64,000 nucleotides of DNA from Salvator merianae (taxonomy: Eukaryota; Chordata; Lepidosauria; Squamata; Teiidae). A program made the position numbers and the translations under genes. The notes below the pieces were generated by a model, which was not told the origin of the DNA, ran no database searches, and saw nothing but the letters and a program-made list of their open reading frames with translations. This document shows positions 22,920 to 36,766 of the stretch, piece after piece (the first letter of the stretch is position 1; every line of letters starts with the position of its first letter). The stretch is from contig QVOM02000101.1 of the NCBI GenBank assembly GCA_003586115.2, positions 29,729,289 through 29,793,288 of the forward strand. Reading direction: 5' to 3'.

Positions 22920-23330
22920 ATGAACCTAACATTGCATACATATTGTGTAAAAGAAACAGAAGATATTTCCTGTTATTCATTATACCGCCAAATCTATATA
23001 TCACCCAGGAAGAAACTCCTGGCTAGTTTGTTATCTGGGTTATCAAGAGTAAATGATCTGACAAAAATCAAGGTCCTTGTGAATAATTGTGACAATTTTA
23101 TTACTCATAGGCTAGTCCAATTTGTCAGGCCTGTCCCAGCACAGAGAAATGTCCCTATAAAGGAAAATACTGAAAAATCTAGGAGAGTGTCTTGATCTTA
23201 CATAACACATTCACTGAAATTTATAGATCAATTTCTAAGTTTCTTAGTAGGCACCATATTATGTTTATTGTATTTTTTTATTATCTTAATGACTTTTGCC
23301 TAAACAATAAATTTGGAATTGACTGTAACA
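22920..23330 (+). mobile_element. LINE C-terminus and 3' UTR, family unassigned
   Basis: The frame 22920-23195 has 'KLLASLLSGLSRVNDLTKIK' then 'NFITHRLVQFVRPV', the pattern of the C-terminal end of a non-LTR retrotransposon protein (a helical segment after a CCHC-type finger; compare 'EDLRHFIFHCPLYDSIRNK' in the related piece at 35217-35590). The following AT-rich sequence ends in 'cctaaacaataaatttgg', like a LINE 3' end. I cannot assign the clade. A chance ORF remains possible. Confidence 0.4.
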
Positions 23331-26064
23331 GTTTTTAAATATTTACAGAACAAAGCAGGTGTGAGAGACATTATTCCTTTAACTCTTATTTTTATCAAAT
23401 GAACTGTAATTTTTTTTGTAGAATTATTTATAGCGAATGTACCTTTAGGATACTGTGTTTCAGCCATTGTGCTCTTTATACATTCATTCCTCTGCTTCAG
23501 TTTTCATCTGTCTGCTCACCCATTATCTTTTTCATTGTAATGTCTCCCACAAACAGTATATTATAGTTATATTTTGCTTACACTCTGTAAGCCTCTTTGT
23601 CAGAGTGCCGCTTGAAGAATTGTAAGATGCCAGATCATTCTCTGCTTTCTTCTTATTTCTTTGTATACTTCAGGACAGAAACAGTACCCAAACCTCCCAT
23701 ATGATTCTGAAATTTTAACAATCCCTCTCTCAGACTCTGTAGGGTAAGGGTATATTCATTCTTTCAAGAAACTTCCATTTACTTTATCAGTTGTTATGCC
23801 CACAAAATACATAGAAATCATACAGATCAACAGCTCCTGGCACTAAGAGCCTTTAGAAACCTCCTATGGGGTGGTAGCTATAACAACAAATTGTATTTCT
23901 TGGCATGTAAGACTACATTAGGGATTCTAGATGAGCATTCTGCCAAAATCAAACCCTCTGGTTTTTGCTGTTATATTTATCACATAATTGCTGTATAGTG
24001 AAGGTAAGAATCCTTCTGGGCTGGATAACTTAAAGTGTAATAAAACCCCAAGAAATGTAAAGAGAAAATGCTCCATAAGGGCACTCGTGTTAGACTACTG
24101 GCAGGAAAAATAGCAAAGTAATTCTGTGGCAACATAAGAACTGGGGGGAGGGGGATAAGTATTTTGTTCTACAGATGCTTCCTTGCCTGTCCTTAAAGAA
24201 AAAGAGCGAGAGAGGGAGAGAGAGAACACCCAGTGCTGCCTCTTTTTTTTCCATCTTCTTGTCCTAGGTATATTTTTTTACTCTGTTGTGTCAACTGTTT
24301 CTTTATTTAAAGAATCTGGGTAGCCCTCAATTGCCCGTACTTAAACTATAAGCCAGTTAGGCTGCAACTACACAGAACATACTAAACACAATTCTATCCA
24401 GAAAAAAGAAGAAGTGATACTTCATCTAATTGTACCATAAGCGTCTGTCCACATCCTGAAAGGAAATGTTGACTGGGAGTGCTCTCCCAGTCACAACCTC
24501 AGGACAGGACCTACAGGTTATGGTTTTAAAAATGGCCAGTTACCTGGCTTGTTCCCAAAGAAAAACAGACAACTAGCAAGAAGGACTTTAAAACAAAAGA
24601 GTTTTTCAACAACAGTACAATTCCTTATTAAAAAACTAGCAGAAATTCTTCAAAAAGCAACAAAACAACAAACTTTCAGACTCAGTTGCTTTTGGCAGAG
24701 GAAGTAGGGCAGTGCAGTGCAAGGGTTTCCCCCAATAGATGGTGTACTTCCAGCTTTGACAGGAGGGAAGGAAAAGAACCCTTACAGGAGAATTGAAGGG
24801 GCAAACTGCAAGCTAATGGTTCAAGGGGAACCCTAAACTAACAGGGAGGCACGTGGTCATCTTACCCTCCAGCCCAGAATTGCTTGGGAGTGTGGTCTTC
24901 CCTTCCAAATAGTTTACAGTTGTACTAAAGTTCCAAAAAAAGCACAAAAGTGGACGTTGGAAGCTGGCAACCTCTGCAAAAGCGCAACTTTGGGAAAGTT
25001 CAGCAAAGTCCTAGTGATCCCTGAGTCTAACTCTGTCAGGCTGCATCAGACTGAAATGAGACTCAAGCAGCAAAAATCATGGAGAAGGCAGATAGGGAAT
25101 TAAAATTGTGTCTGGCACTTTAACGTTCCAGAAGGTAGCAGCAACTCAGAGGATGATCCTGAGGGCTGGGTGGTAGGTGTTGATGATAAGATGTCAGATA
25201 TCATGCCAGAGCTTTTTGGGGAGTATTTTTTATTACAGATAGTACACAATGGGGCTGTGACCTAGGCTCAAGAACCTCCTAAAGGAGCATGGCAAAGCGT
25301 GTTTCAATAGAACTCTATGGGAAATTTGTGGTGGAATAAACATGTCTTTGGAGATGTATTCAAATGCACTGATTGTGCAAACTTTGTGTGGGGCTGAGAG
25401 GAGATATATAAACGTTGTCACCTCTGGGAGGGATTGATTGCTTTTAGATTGCTTATCCAGGCAGGGACAAAGATGTGACATATCAAGACAGTGGAGAGAC
25501 ATTCCAGAGTCATCAAGTCCATCAGGGTGACTGGCATTCTTGATGTGTTTTCCTCAGATGTTTACCTAAGTTGACATAAAAAGTTTCCCCAGTCTTGGAG
25601 ACTAGGGTTAGTTAACTCAAAGAGCCAACTGTTTTTCATTGTCTGAATGTACTCTTAGATCAGTGACCTCCACACTTTTTTTACCTGTGTGCCCTTTGAT
25701 AGCCTATTTCCATAAATTGTACCCCTCATAATAGTTCATGTTATTTGAAATCTATGTGCTGTAACTGTGTTTTGTTTATTTCCCTACCATTATTCCACTT
25801 TTTTTTTCTCCAAATACCTCTAAATGTCCCATTTCAGAGCCCCAGGGATAAGCATGCCCCAGGTTAGAAATCACTGTCTTATATCATGTAATGTCACTGA
25901 GTTCATTCCACCCACCTTTTGTGGGAAATGTCCCAGCACAGCAAAAATATATTAGTTCTCATCTCAGCTACAGGTCTCCAATGAGTCTATAATCTGTATA
26001 AATTGTGCAGGGGACTCTGTAGACATGAGGAAAGAGCACCAGGAATCTGCTTCATCTAAACCCT
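23331..26064. other. No gene recognised
   Basis: AT-rich sequence. A possible small hairpin element lies around 24360-24500 ('gactgggagtgctctcccagtc' at 24472-24493 is a good stem), without resolvable ends. Purine tract 'gagcgagagagggagagaga' near 24206. The frame at 25233-25502 has no family signature. Confidence 0.45.
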
Positions 26065-26297
26065 TGAAACTTCAAGGGAGTAGATACAGGCTAGATATTA
26101 GGAAAAACTTCCTGACCGTAAGGGCAATCAGTCATTGGAACAGGTTGCCACAGGAGGTGGTGGGCTCTCCTTCGCTGGAGGTCTTCAAGGAGAGGCTGGA
26201 CAGTTATCTGTCTGGGATGCTTTAGTGACTCCTGCATTGAGCAGGGGGTTGGACTCGATGACCCTAGAGGTCCCTTCCAACTCTATGATTCTATGAA
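26065..26297 (+). mobile_element. CR1 LINE 3' tail (very short copy)
   Basis: A 5'-truncated CR1 beginning at 'tgaaacttcaagggag'. It encodes the last about 50 residues of the RT ('YRLDIRKNFLTVRAISHW', 'NRLPQEVVGSP', 'LDSYLSGML'), a stop, and a 3' UTR ending in 'tctatgattctatga'. It is nearly identical to the end of the copy at 49385-50987, so both belong to one young subfamily. No promoter or RT domain remains. The Met near 26025 is upstream of the element. Confidence 0.9.
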
Positions 26298-29200
26298 ACC
26301 CAGTTCAGGTTGAGGCTGCTACAGTGTGCTGACATGAGAAAGTTTTACCAGAAGGCTACCTGAGGATGCAATGGAGGAAGCAAAATAACTCCTTTTCACC
26401 ACCACCACTGCCACATGGGAGCAATTGTGTTAATGATCCTGCTCTTCTCACAATTCCAGAAAGGGACTAGAATCTCAGAAGGAGCACAACCCATGCCAAT
26501 GAGAAATTCCCCAGGGCACTCAAGAATCATTCAGTTTGCATAAATCTCCAACAGTGGATTATCTCAATAGGTCCCCCCACCTCTGTAGAAATGGAGCTGT
26601 CACTGTAAGTCAAAATCTTCCAGCCCTTGTATATAGTGCCAGCAGCTAAATTACTATGGTCAAACAATGGATTTTTAGAAGAACCCAGTTCTGCCAAGAA
26701 GCACCACTCTCCCACAATCAGCAGTCTTATAGGTGCCAACAATTCTGGAGACGGAAGATATGAGTCAAGCAGACAGAAGGTGGCAGCAGGCAGCAGGAAC
26801 AGAGGGCATGGATGTTAGACTTTCCTGGCTTCAACAACATATCCAATCGGATGTATGGATAGATGGAGGGATGACTAAGAGAGAGAGGGCACACTTGTGA
26901 TAAGCACTTTTGCTACAGTGTCCTCTGGCACTCCCCCCCCCCCCAAAAAAAAGTAGAAATAGATGGTGACATGGTAAGCTAGGTGGAGGGTGGAAGCTCC
27001 CCCTCCACAGATATGAAGACATGGTCATGAATATTGATCCAATTTACTCAGTGGAACTAGCATTCCTCGATCTGAATTTGTTCAAAAGGTTTGAAGGAAA
27101 ACTCCTTTTAACCTTCATAGGCAAGGTCCCAGACAGAAGTAAATTGGGTTATCCTGGTCTACATACTTTCTGGAACAAGTGTTTTATGGTTCTAAATAAG
27201 ATTCTTTTGTAGTTAAAGCTGCTAACAATTGTAAGTTAAGTTTGTATGTTTGTTTTAAGAAAATACAAAAGATGTCTTAATATAAAATCATGTCTTCTGC
27301 TCCTAACCTATATCCCTAGAGTCATGAGACAGCTGTGTTGAAACAAACCTTTAATTCAGCCCCACTAACCTGATGGATGCCCCTTGTTTTAGATTACAGA
27401 TCCAATCACTCTTTCCCAGCTCCATCAAGCATAGTCCAAAACCCACAAGAGAACCATACTGTTAAAGACAGGCTTAATTGCTTTATTTCATGTGGCTGAC
27501 CGGCATTTTCATCATGACATACTGATGTTTCTCTGACAGTCGTCTGATGAAGAGTCTGGGGAACTGAAGGTGTGCAGATAGCTTCACTTACACACTATTA
27601 TTGTTCTCAGTTAAATTTATTAATGCTTTTATTTTAAAACAACTTGCTTTCCCCCCAAAAAGAATGATATATGCTTTGATTACTTGTTTATTTTGTTTTG
27701 ATGTATTGGGTAAATTCAAATACTGCATTGATTCAATTATTTATTGATAGTTTCTGGAAAAAGAGATCGCTGAAAAGTTAAAATGGCCTCTTGGCAAGAT
27801 TAATATAAAATGTGTTTTCTTGTTAAATGGAACAATTTCCAGAAATTTATCTTTCAGATCCATTTAGAGGAGGTTTATTTTCCTATAACAAATAAAATGC
27901 CTTGGCAGGTTTGAAGGCATCTGGAAGGGAATTTTCTCCTCCTCCCCCTCCTCCTCTCCCTCCTCCTCCTCCCTGGACACTGAAAAAAAGTCACAGGGAC
28001 CAAAGACTGCATTCACACAACTCTATAGTGTAGGCCTCTGTTTGGCCAGAGGTCAAGGCAAAATAATACTCCCATTCTAACCCATTCTCCTCCATAAAGT
28101 GTATTAAACTATTTGCAAGTCATTCCCCTTGTCCATATGGATGCAGAGGAAGAAAGGAGATGACTTACCAGGCTCAATTGCCTCTCAGGCTGCTTGCCAG
28201 GACCCCAACAATGGCCAAATTACAGAAATATTTCTGGTGTACTGGGGAGTGGCTTAGGTTAGAAATCCCATGGCTTTGAAGGAGGCTTCCTTGCAGCAGT
28301 GTTCCCTGAAATACTAGGAACAACTGTGAGGTGTGTAGTATTTGCCCACTGTTACAATTGCGCCTGCAGTGACTATCAGTCTCCTGCTGTGGATCCTGGC
28401 TCATCCAGGGGCAGCGGGGATAGAATTTTGATCACACTTTACTGAATATAAAAGGAATTGAAGACAAGAGTAAATTCTAAGGCCCTTTCCAGGAGTCCTG
28501 TATACAGGACTGTCATTTTTTAATAGAAATGTATACAGGCAGGATCTGCATAGCGCTTTTATGGCACTTTGAATGTACTCTTTATAATACAGTGTCCTCA
28601 TGATGCCTGCCCCCTCACTGCCTGTTTGCTATGTGCAAAGAATGCAGTGTCCAGCAGGACACCACACTCTTCTCCTGTCATGCCATCCTATACTGCTTCC
28701 CCTATAGAATGGAAGAGCTTTCAGAGCTTTCCTTCCCATTTTTTTCTGAAAGTGTCAGTGCTGCTGCTGCTGCCATCACTCAAGGAAACATGCTGATTTC
28801 CTGAGCAGCAGCACTTGGTGAAATTGAACAGCAGAAATGGTCCATGGGGTCATTTCTTGTGTCAACCCCCCCCCCCCAAACATCAGATTTGAAGCTGGGG
28901 ATTCCCTTACTGTGATCCTGACAACGGCGGACAGCAGGGCAGTGTGCTTCACCCTGTGACAATTATCAGGTGCAATCATGACATGAGAGAGGAAAGTATT
29001 CTCTCCTTCCTCTCTTGTGTCAATGTTACACCCAATTTGTCTGTGGGGAGAGACAGCCTTTCTGCTATCCATTATGATCAAACCCAGTGTATCTCCAACT
29101 TTGATTCTGGTAAGTGGGGCAGTGGTGGCATGCATACAGGGCATGCTTATGTGGTGTTGTACTTAATACAGAATGAGGGAGGAGTGCACTTAAAATCACT

Positions 29201-30689
29201 CCTCCCTTCCGTGTGCAAATCCTGCCACATTGTGTCAAAGAAAGTCTGTAAGTGCCTCTATATGTTTGAAGAAAGTTAAGATGTGCTTCCATTTGTTTCA
29301 ATACAAAATAGATATACAGTGGAACTGAGAGGTTTCCCACCCCAGAAAGAAGCAGTGGAACCATCACAAAGTTCTCCAATGCTGTAAAAGTTGTGATTTA
29401 AATGACTGAAACCAAGTACAGGTACGGGAATTGTGGTTGATGAATGGTGTGATTCAGTACATTGTTAAAATGAAGAATTAGGCACCAAATGGATACCTAA
29501 CCTCCATTTAGCAGAAGCTTTCATAACAAAATGTGCCCATGGAACAATGTTCTTAATCTAGCAATTGGGGCACTGATTATTCAATGCTTTTAATGCTTCT
29601 GACCACACCCCAAACCTGAAGACTGGAGGAGGAGGAGGAGAAGAAGATGAAGAAGAAAAAGAAGAGTTGGAATTTACCACAGAATCCTGTGAAGAGTGAT
29701 GAAGCCGAGTTTTTAAGAGAGGGCTGAAACCAACAAAGTGGAGGTCACAGGTGCTGCAGTTGCAAGTGACACAGCTTATCCCATCAAGTTTATGCATCAC
29801 TGGGGAAAATGTTGATGGGAGTGTCTCTGCAAACATTTTGAACATTTGAACATTTGTCTCCCATTGCATAGGTACTTGGAAAACAGTATCAGCCCAGATA
29901 TTCATCCCAAAGAGCATTTCCTACATCAAGTAAACAGGAACAAATGTCCTGGCAACAAGGGACACTGCCCTATCACTTCAGTCTAAAACTTCTATTGTGT
30001 CTTAGGACCTTTGGCAGAAATTCCAATATCTCCTTTGTTGTCTAGGCAACCTTCACAAGGGCCATCTCAAGCTGTCTCCTCTTTCCAGCTTGGGAGGGAT
30101 GTATGTGCAAAGTATGTAGAAAGGGGTCTCAGACATCTGGGACATCAGCGTCACCTACCTACAACTTACAGTACAACACAGCACTGGGCAAACACCATTT
30201 CTGCCATTCCCAAAGTGTAAGGATCAGGAAATCCAAAAGGCAGGCTTAGAGGGAACCTCATAGGAGTGTTGATACACAGATTAGCTGGACTATTAGGCAT
30301 TTTATGTATTATTTTTATATTATCACACTTTATGCCTGTAAATCCCCTTCCATTTACCCTCAGCCTTTCTCCTACTTCCTTGGAAGTGGGTACCACTCCA
30401 AGTAAGAAGGCATGAAGAAGAGAATGGAATCACCTTAGACAGAAGCGCTGAACACATTTTGACCCTCATGAGAGCAAACTGTTCCAGAACAGAAGAGGGA
30501 TATCATTTTTAGCAGGACCTGCTTTCAAGGAGTGTATTAGAAAATGGGAATATCCAATGCTTCTAGACTAGTAACTGCTAGTAAGGAAAACTAAATGGAA
30601 AATGGGAGGAAAGCAAAAGTCTTGAGCCAAGGTGGTTGTACTGCCTTGAGAAGAAGGGGAGATACCTACTTCAGCTAAAATTAATTGCA
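26298..30689. other. No gene recognised; low-complexity tracts and MITE-like hairpins
   Basis: Contains a C-run/A-run near 26932-26952, a pyrimidine tract near 27939-27974, a purine tract near 29619-29670 and a C-run near 28867-28879. A strong stem lies at 29175-29208 ('gagggaggagtg...cactcctccctt'). The stretch 28520-29240 looks like a decayed DNA transposon: 'gatctgcatagcgcttt' near 28539 and 'gtgcaaatcctgcc' near 29213 are roughly inverted. Frames at 28569-29379 in both strands fall inside it and have no domain signature. Confidence 0.4.
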
Positions 30690-31290
30690 CATATTTTTAT
30701 TTATGTATTTAAAATATTTATATACTGCTTAGCATTAAAATATTATGTTGAAGCTGCATACAAGAATATAAACAGCTAAAATCATAATGTATAAAATAAT
30801 TATGTTGTATAAAAGCATCATTAAAATCAAGGTTAGGGAAACAATCAAAGACCTGGGTAAAAAATATAGGTCTTCAGTCGGTGCCTAAAGACCAGAAGTG
30901 TAGGTGTTATACGAATATCTCTTCCAAAGAGTGGGTACCACCACAGAGAAGGCTTGGCTGTGGGTACTCATAAGATGGCATTCAGTGATTCATTGTACCT
31001 GCAGCAGGACATTCCCTGCAGATCTTAATGATGTCACAGGTCTCTACTGTGAGATGCAGTTTGGCAGGTAAGCTGGTACAAGTTAAAGGTCTTGTATGCC
31101 AAAGATCCAAACTTAAATTTGGCCCAGTAGCTAATTGGCAACTGACAGGTGTGATATATACATGGCAAAATGTCCACTGAACAACATGGCTTCCACATTT
31201 TGCACTAGGTGCAACTTCTGGACCAGGTTCAAGGGCAGACCTAATGACATTTGGCCCTGTTAGTGGCTACAGATCAAGTTGCAGAGCCAT
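30690..31290 (-). mobile_element. L2 LINE 3' end, minus strand
   Basis: Read from 31290 down: 'LHLVQNVEAMLFSGHF', 'YWAKFKFGSLAYKTFN', 'AKPSLWWYPLFGRDIR' and 'TPTLLVFRHRLKTYIF'. This follows the L2 pattern 'KLQLVQNAAARLL...FKVLVLTFKAL...ARAFSVVAPTLWNSLP..IR..PTLLVFRRRLKTYLF'. The 3' UTR then ends in A/T-rich 'aaatatttta...ataaata' at about 30700. 5'-truncated, with stops and frameshifts. Confidence 0.8.
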
Positions 31291-31447
31291 AAAATGATGT
31301 GTGGTGCAACCCAGAAAAGCATCTGCAATTGACATTGACTTTTTCAGTGGCCCATCTGGTCAGTGTCACAAATATGGGTATGGAGTATGGGCATGGATAG
31401 GTACAGGGATATAAATAGATATCTATGCAGTGGTGGTGGGTACCGAC

Positions 31448-32394
<947 letters not shown>

Positions 32395-32402
32395 GTACCG
32401 AC

Positions 32403-33745
32403 TCTTGCTGATTAGACAGTGGGCAAAATAGATAAAAAAGAAATGCTAGAGGACTCAGGATAGGTAGAAAAAATGGTAGTCAACACACTATAAGCAGCAA
32501 TTCTATGCAAAACCACTTGTATATTTACCTTGCTGAATATAATGGATTATGAATGCTTTAGACAACCCTGAACTGAAGAATGCAACAAGAAGAAATACAA
32601 AGTGCACTCAGATTCTGCTCGTACAGATCCTGGAAGAATCCAGGCTGAAAGGCTCTGGGCTGCTGCAGCAGTGAAAAGGTTACAGATGCACACTGTGCAT
32701 TTCACTGCAGCTCCCAGAATGTTACTGCAAGTGGAGCTTCCACTCACGGCAGTGAAGATCCTGATGAGACTCACTGGTAGCTTCCACACAGTCCCTAAAG
32801 ACCACTATGACTCCAGAAAATGTAGTGTTTACAGTCTTGAGCAGTCCCCATGGGTTTGTGCCTTCCAGGGAGAATTCTGCATGACACCAGTGGTTGACGG
32901 GTCCTTAATGCAAAAATGGTGTAAAATGAGAGACTGCTTTAAAACAGCAATCCCTGCAGTTAACTGGTCCAGAAGGCAGGTGGCACCCAGTGCCATTTTG
33001 CTGGGTTCCCAGAAATGAGGCATTTCCAAGGCAAGGCAAGGCAATGCCATAATTCCTGGCCTCTAGAGTTAGGCTGGGATAAGGCTACACACAACCATCC
33101 ATCATTCTGGTCTTGGCCCAGATCAAGTGACTGAAGCCAAGACTGGCCTCCACATTACACAGCAAAGTGCACAGTGAGGAATCAGCTACTGCAGTGGAGT
33201 GGAAATCCATAAGTCTGCTTGGTGTAGCTGGTCATCGGTGCCTCAAACTCTGAGCTCCTGGATGCATTGCAGTCTGCCTAGTTTGTTTCTAGAAACCAGC
33301 CATCACTGCTGCCAGCTGGCAATGTGAAAGTTCATGATTTGATTTCTGACAAATTAGCCATAACAGGCAACAAAATAACAGAGCCATTCCTTAAGAAAGG
33401 GAGTTGTAGAACCCTAATTACATATGTGTCAGTGCCAAGTAACACATGAATGTATATCTAAATAAATTTGCATACTAGATACTGAACAGGGTTTTATTTG
33501 CAACATGGGAATTCAAATATTTGCTCCCAGAAACAATTACTCTATAGTAAAAATAAAACAAATCTTTCCTCCACAGAATGTGAACAGAAATAAGTATTTG
33601 AGTGTGCACAAGTGTGGAAACATCTCACCGGTGCAAGTAGAACAAATAGTTAATTGCCATTTTTAGCATATCACATACACATTTTTTTTTACCAAGGGCA
33701 TACTGTTGTGCAAATGCACATAAAAAGTTGTTCTACATCTACATT
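32403..33745. other. Probable decayed hairpin MITE and unique sequence
   Basis: Around 32600-33290 the sequence has stems such as 'gcagtgaaaagg...catttcactgc' (32668-32709) and 'gatcctgga...tccagg', in the style of the other MITEs, but ends are not resolvable. The A/T-rich 33420-33745 would be 3' UTR or downstream sequence of the candidate exon. A 'tttatt' (AATAAA on the minus strand) lies at about 33491-33496, and another overlaps the exon's stop codon. Confidence 0.4.
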
Positions 33746-33931
33746 TTATTTGTGACAGCTATCGGAAACTGTACATGATGTCTGTTCTGTATCATGCACA
33801 ATTTCTGCAATCTCTTCCATGGTTTCCTGAGTTGAAAATGACTGAGTGGCAGGTGTCCTGTGATGCTTTCCAAGCTGCTGATGTTGTTGTTTAAGGTAGT
33901 GTGGCACAATACTGCATAGCTTCACAGCAGC
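33746..33931 (-). CDS. Candidate terminal coding exon of a host gene, product not recognised
   Basis: Read on the minus strand, a polypyrimidine stretch and splice acceptor ('ttttattcttccag', AG at 33933-33932) precede an open frame of exactly 61 codons ending in TAA at 33748-33746. The peptide begins AAVKLCSIVPHYLKQQ, continues with a Gln/His-rich stretch (QHQQLGKHHR), a Ser/Thr stretch and an acidic helix-like segment (ETMEEIAEIVHD), and ends VSDSCHK. The other two minus frames hit stops within about 13 codons. The exon starts in phase 0. The sequence is non-repetitive and has no transposon wording, unlike nearly every other frame here. No upstream exon was identified, so a chance frame is possible. 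I cannot name the family. Confidence 0.45.
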   Translation of the reverse strand, partial: AAVKLCSIVPHYLKQQHQQLGKHHRTPATQSFSTQETMEEIAEIVHDTEQTSCTVSDSCHK

Positions 33932-35170
33932 CTGGAAGAATAAAAGATTATGGATGCTACAGGGGCAGTCACAATTTTCTTCAGTGTATATCTATTTATT
34001 AAACTTAAAAGAAGAAAAAATTACTTATTTCTAGCTGTATCATTAGTGCAATATATGTTTAAACCATTAGGATCACTGGTTTAAAATATTTCTCTTTATA
34101 GAATAGTTGTCTAACTACTTTATCAAAGTGTTTCAACATTACTGAATCCTTTCAATTTAGAGTTTAAATGACATAGCATTTATATTATCAATGCAGCAGT
34201 AAAATACATTTCAAACAACCAAGAGATACAATCACATGGTTTTCCAGTCCATTAAAATGCCATCAGAGGAAGAAAACATCCTCCTGCTTCTTACAATTTA
34301 GTGATGGTGAGAAAAACCCTCCTACTTTGGTCCATTGGATTTTCTATCAAATTGCCTTGCTGTTCAGTTCACAAGCACAGCATACTCCCTTACGAAGTTG
34401 AAAATCATGAGGTTTTTCAAGTGCTGATTGCTAAAGTATCTCCTGCATGTGGGAGTTTAAAAAGTTCTTGTCTGAATGCTATTTACATTCACAGTGATGT
34501 TAAAAAACAACAACAGATAAAAGGAATAAAAAGTCTAAATAAAGATCAGTAACCCAGAACAGAATCCCAGAACATAATTGTAATAGAGAGTGTTTTCCAT
34601 TTTCCTGGTGGGAGATACCTCTGTTGAATTGTGCTGCCCCTATGGCCTCAGACAACCTTGGCAAGGATGTTGATGGCTTCACTGCCATAGTTGAGGTCAC
34701 ATTTCTCAAGTCTCAAGGCACAGCAGTCCTGCATGCAAACATGGCATGTTTTACCTTGACAAGGGTCTGGCTTAATGCACAAGAAGTGTCCTCAGAGCTG
34801 CTGAACTTGCACTGAACTTTTTGAGCCTTAGAGGGGCATTGAAGTCCTTCCATGGCCTGTGGAGACACAGCCTTAGTCAAAGCTATTTATTGGGAGTTAT
34901 AAGAACCAGCAGCAACTTTAGCAGCAGAATTAGCAGAACAGTTGTGGAGTAACACAGTTCCTATCAAAACCTTGCCTGTGATCTCCCCAAAATGTGTTTT
35001 GATCCACCGTGTGTCAGAATGCAATTCACAGGGACTAAAGGTGAGGGTTCCCTTGGAAACGTGCCAAAAGTCACAATGGATAAAAATAATATCAGCTTGA
35101 AAATGGGAAGCAATTTAAAAACAACAGCAAAAAAAGAAACAGAGCTGGAAGAATTCTGCCACAATTTATA
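33932..35170. other. No recognisable feature (putative intron of the exon above)
   Basis: AT-rich unique-looking DNA. The plus-strand frames 34301-34552 and 34624-34815 have no known domain. Confidence 0.4.
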
Positions 35171-35639
35171 ATGGAAAGAAAGCTACAATAGTTTGGTTAT
35201 ATTTTCTGAAAGAGTAGTAGTAGTCTTTATTGTTGTAGCCATAGCCATAGCAAATAATATATCAAACTTTACATTAGTATAAAAGTTAAAAATAAATAAA
35301 TAAATCTGAATTAAAATAATTATTTTAGCCACTCAGGATTGGATCATGTCACTATGTATATTAACCCTTCTGAGTCTAAGAGCTGCCTGTATAAATTTAG
35401 CCACCTGAGAACTTACAAATGGAAAAGTGTCTGCCAACAGAATCAGATTAAATCTTCCTCAGATTGTCTAAAATTTCTTATTATTCACCCTAAGGTTTTA
35501 TTCCTAATACTATCATATAAGGGACAATGAAATATAAAATGCCTAAGATCCTCAATGTGTTCAGAGCTACAAAAACAGTAGTGGAGACTTATATTGGAAA
35601 GAAAGCTACAGTAGTCTGGTTATATTTTCTGAAAGAGTA
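35171..35639 (-). mobile_element. LINE 3' end (family unassigned) flanked by a 46-base direct repeat
   Basis: The sequences at 35171-35216 and 35594-35639 ('ggaaagaaagctaca..agt', 'ttatattttctgaaagagta') are near-identical direct repeats of about 46 bp with about 3 mismatches. The DNA between them, read on the minus strand, encodes 'EDLRHFIFHCPLYDSIRNK', a CCHC-like finger typical of LINE C-termini, then a 3' UTR ending 'ggctacaacaataaa' followed by a triplet run. This is consistent with a 5'-truncated LINE insertion with an unusually long target duplication. It appears related to 22920-23330. Confidence 0.5.
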
Positions 35640-36766
35640 TGTTTGGAAAAATAAATTATCCAAGGTACAATACCACAATAATAAGCAAAAGGAAGAACAA
35701 GACAGACATGACAGACAAAATCAAAATCTGACCATGCATTGAGAGCAGCTGAAGAAGGAGGAAGTTGGATGAAGATGTATATGGAGTGGCCAACTCTCAG
35801 ATCAAGGGTGCTTGAAGATAAGATAGAAACACATTAAAGACAAGTAGAATACAAAGTATAGAACACTGGTTGGTTCCATGAATTCTAGTAAATGTTTAAA
35901 ACAGACTTCTTACATATCAGATTGATTACAACTGCTTTTTTTTTGTTTTTGTTTTTGTTTTCCCCTATGCCACCCATCCATTACCCCAAAGTATATTCAG
36001 TACAGCAGCACAAACCATATGACACAGGAAGAATTTCCTATTACACAGACACTTCCACTAGTTTTCTTTTCTTTCTTTCTTTCTTTTTTCCCCTCTCTTC
36101 CACTGTCTCTCATGGGATACTGAACATGATCAGCACTGGAGCACCAAATCAATATGACTTGTGACGAATTTCATTCCCAAGCACTATTTCAAGCATGGAA
36201 ACAAACAGCAGATCCAGTTCTATTCAGATCATCTGGACAAAAAATGTCCTACCTCTTTAATGTTACCTGTCTCCTTAATAACATGCAACTTGAGATGAAT
36301 GGAAACTCCAAAAAAGAAGACAAGGAACATTAGTTTGGAAAGGTCCATGCAGCAAATTAGATGAAGAACATTTGAGCAAGTAAGCTACATTCACTATACA
36401 GAGCTCCTACTGCCACAATAAGTATTGCTCTTCTGCAAAGGCGATCTGTCACTCATCTAAAGTTGCCTGCTATGGAGAAAACAGGTAATGCTAAACAGAC
36501 AATGCTTTTTCTGGTTCCTGCTTGTTGAAGGTTATGAAATCAGTTGTCATGAACATACAGCTAGGTCTTTTTCTTTCTCTTTCAAAGTAGAATCTATCTC
36601 CTGAGCAGACCCACCATCAAAATAGCACACTAGCAAACAGCAGTAGCTTACAGAACAACTTAACAATTTAGAATGGATGCCAAGTGAGGAAGGTGGCTCT
36701 GATTGAAGATTCACTTGCCTACCCCAACCTTTGCAAACTTGATTTCCTGACTAACTTCCTAAAGAT
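35640..36766. other. No recognisable feature
   Basis: AT-rich, with a pyrimidine tract near 36066-36104. A hydrophobic minus-strand frame starting at an ATG near 36350 (MDLSKLMFLVFFFGV) ends at a possible splice donor; it is too short to call. Confidence 0.4.

Noticed and set aside
36266..36350. Minus-strand frame MDLSKLMFLVFFFGV ending at an ACAG|GTAACA donor, a possible signal-peptide first exon
   Set aside because: Only about 27 codons, pyrimidine-rich sequence readily gives hydrophobic frames, and its phase does not join directly to the candidate exon at 33931.
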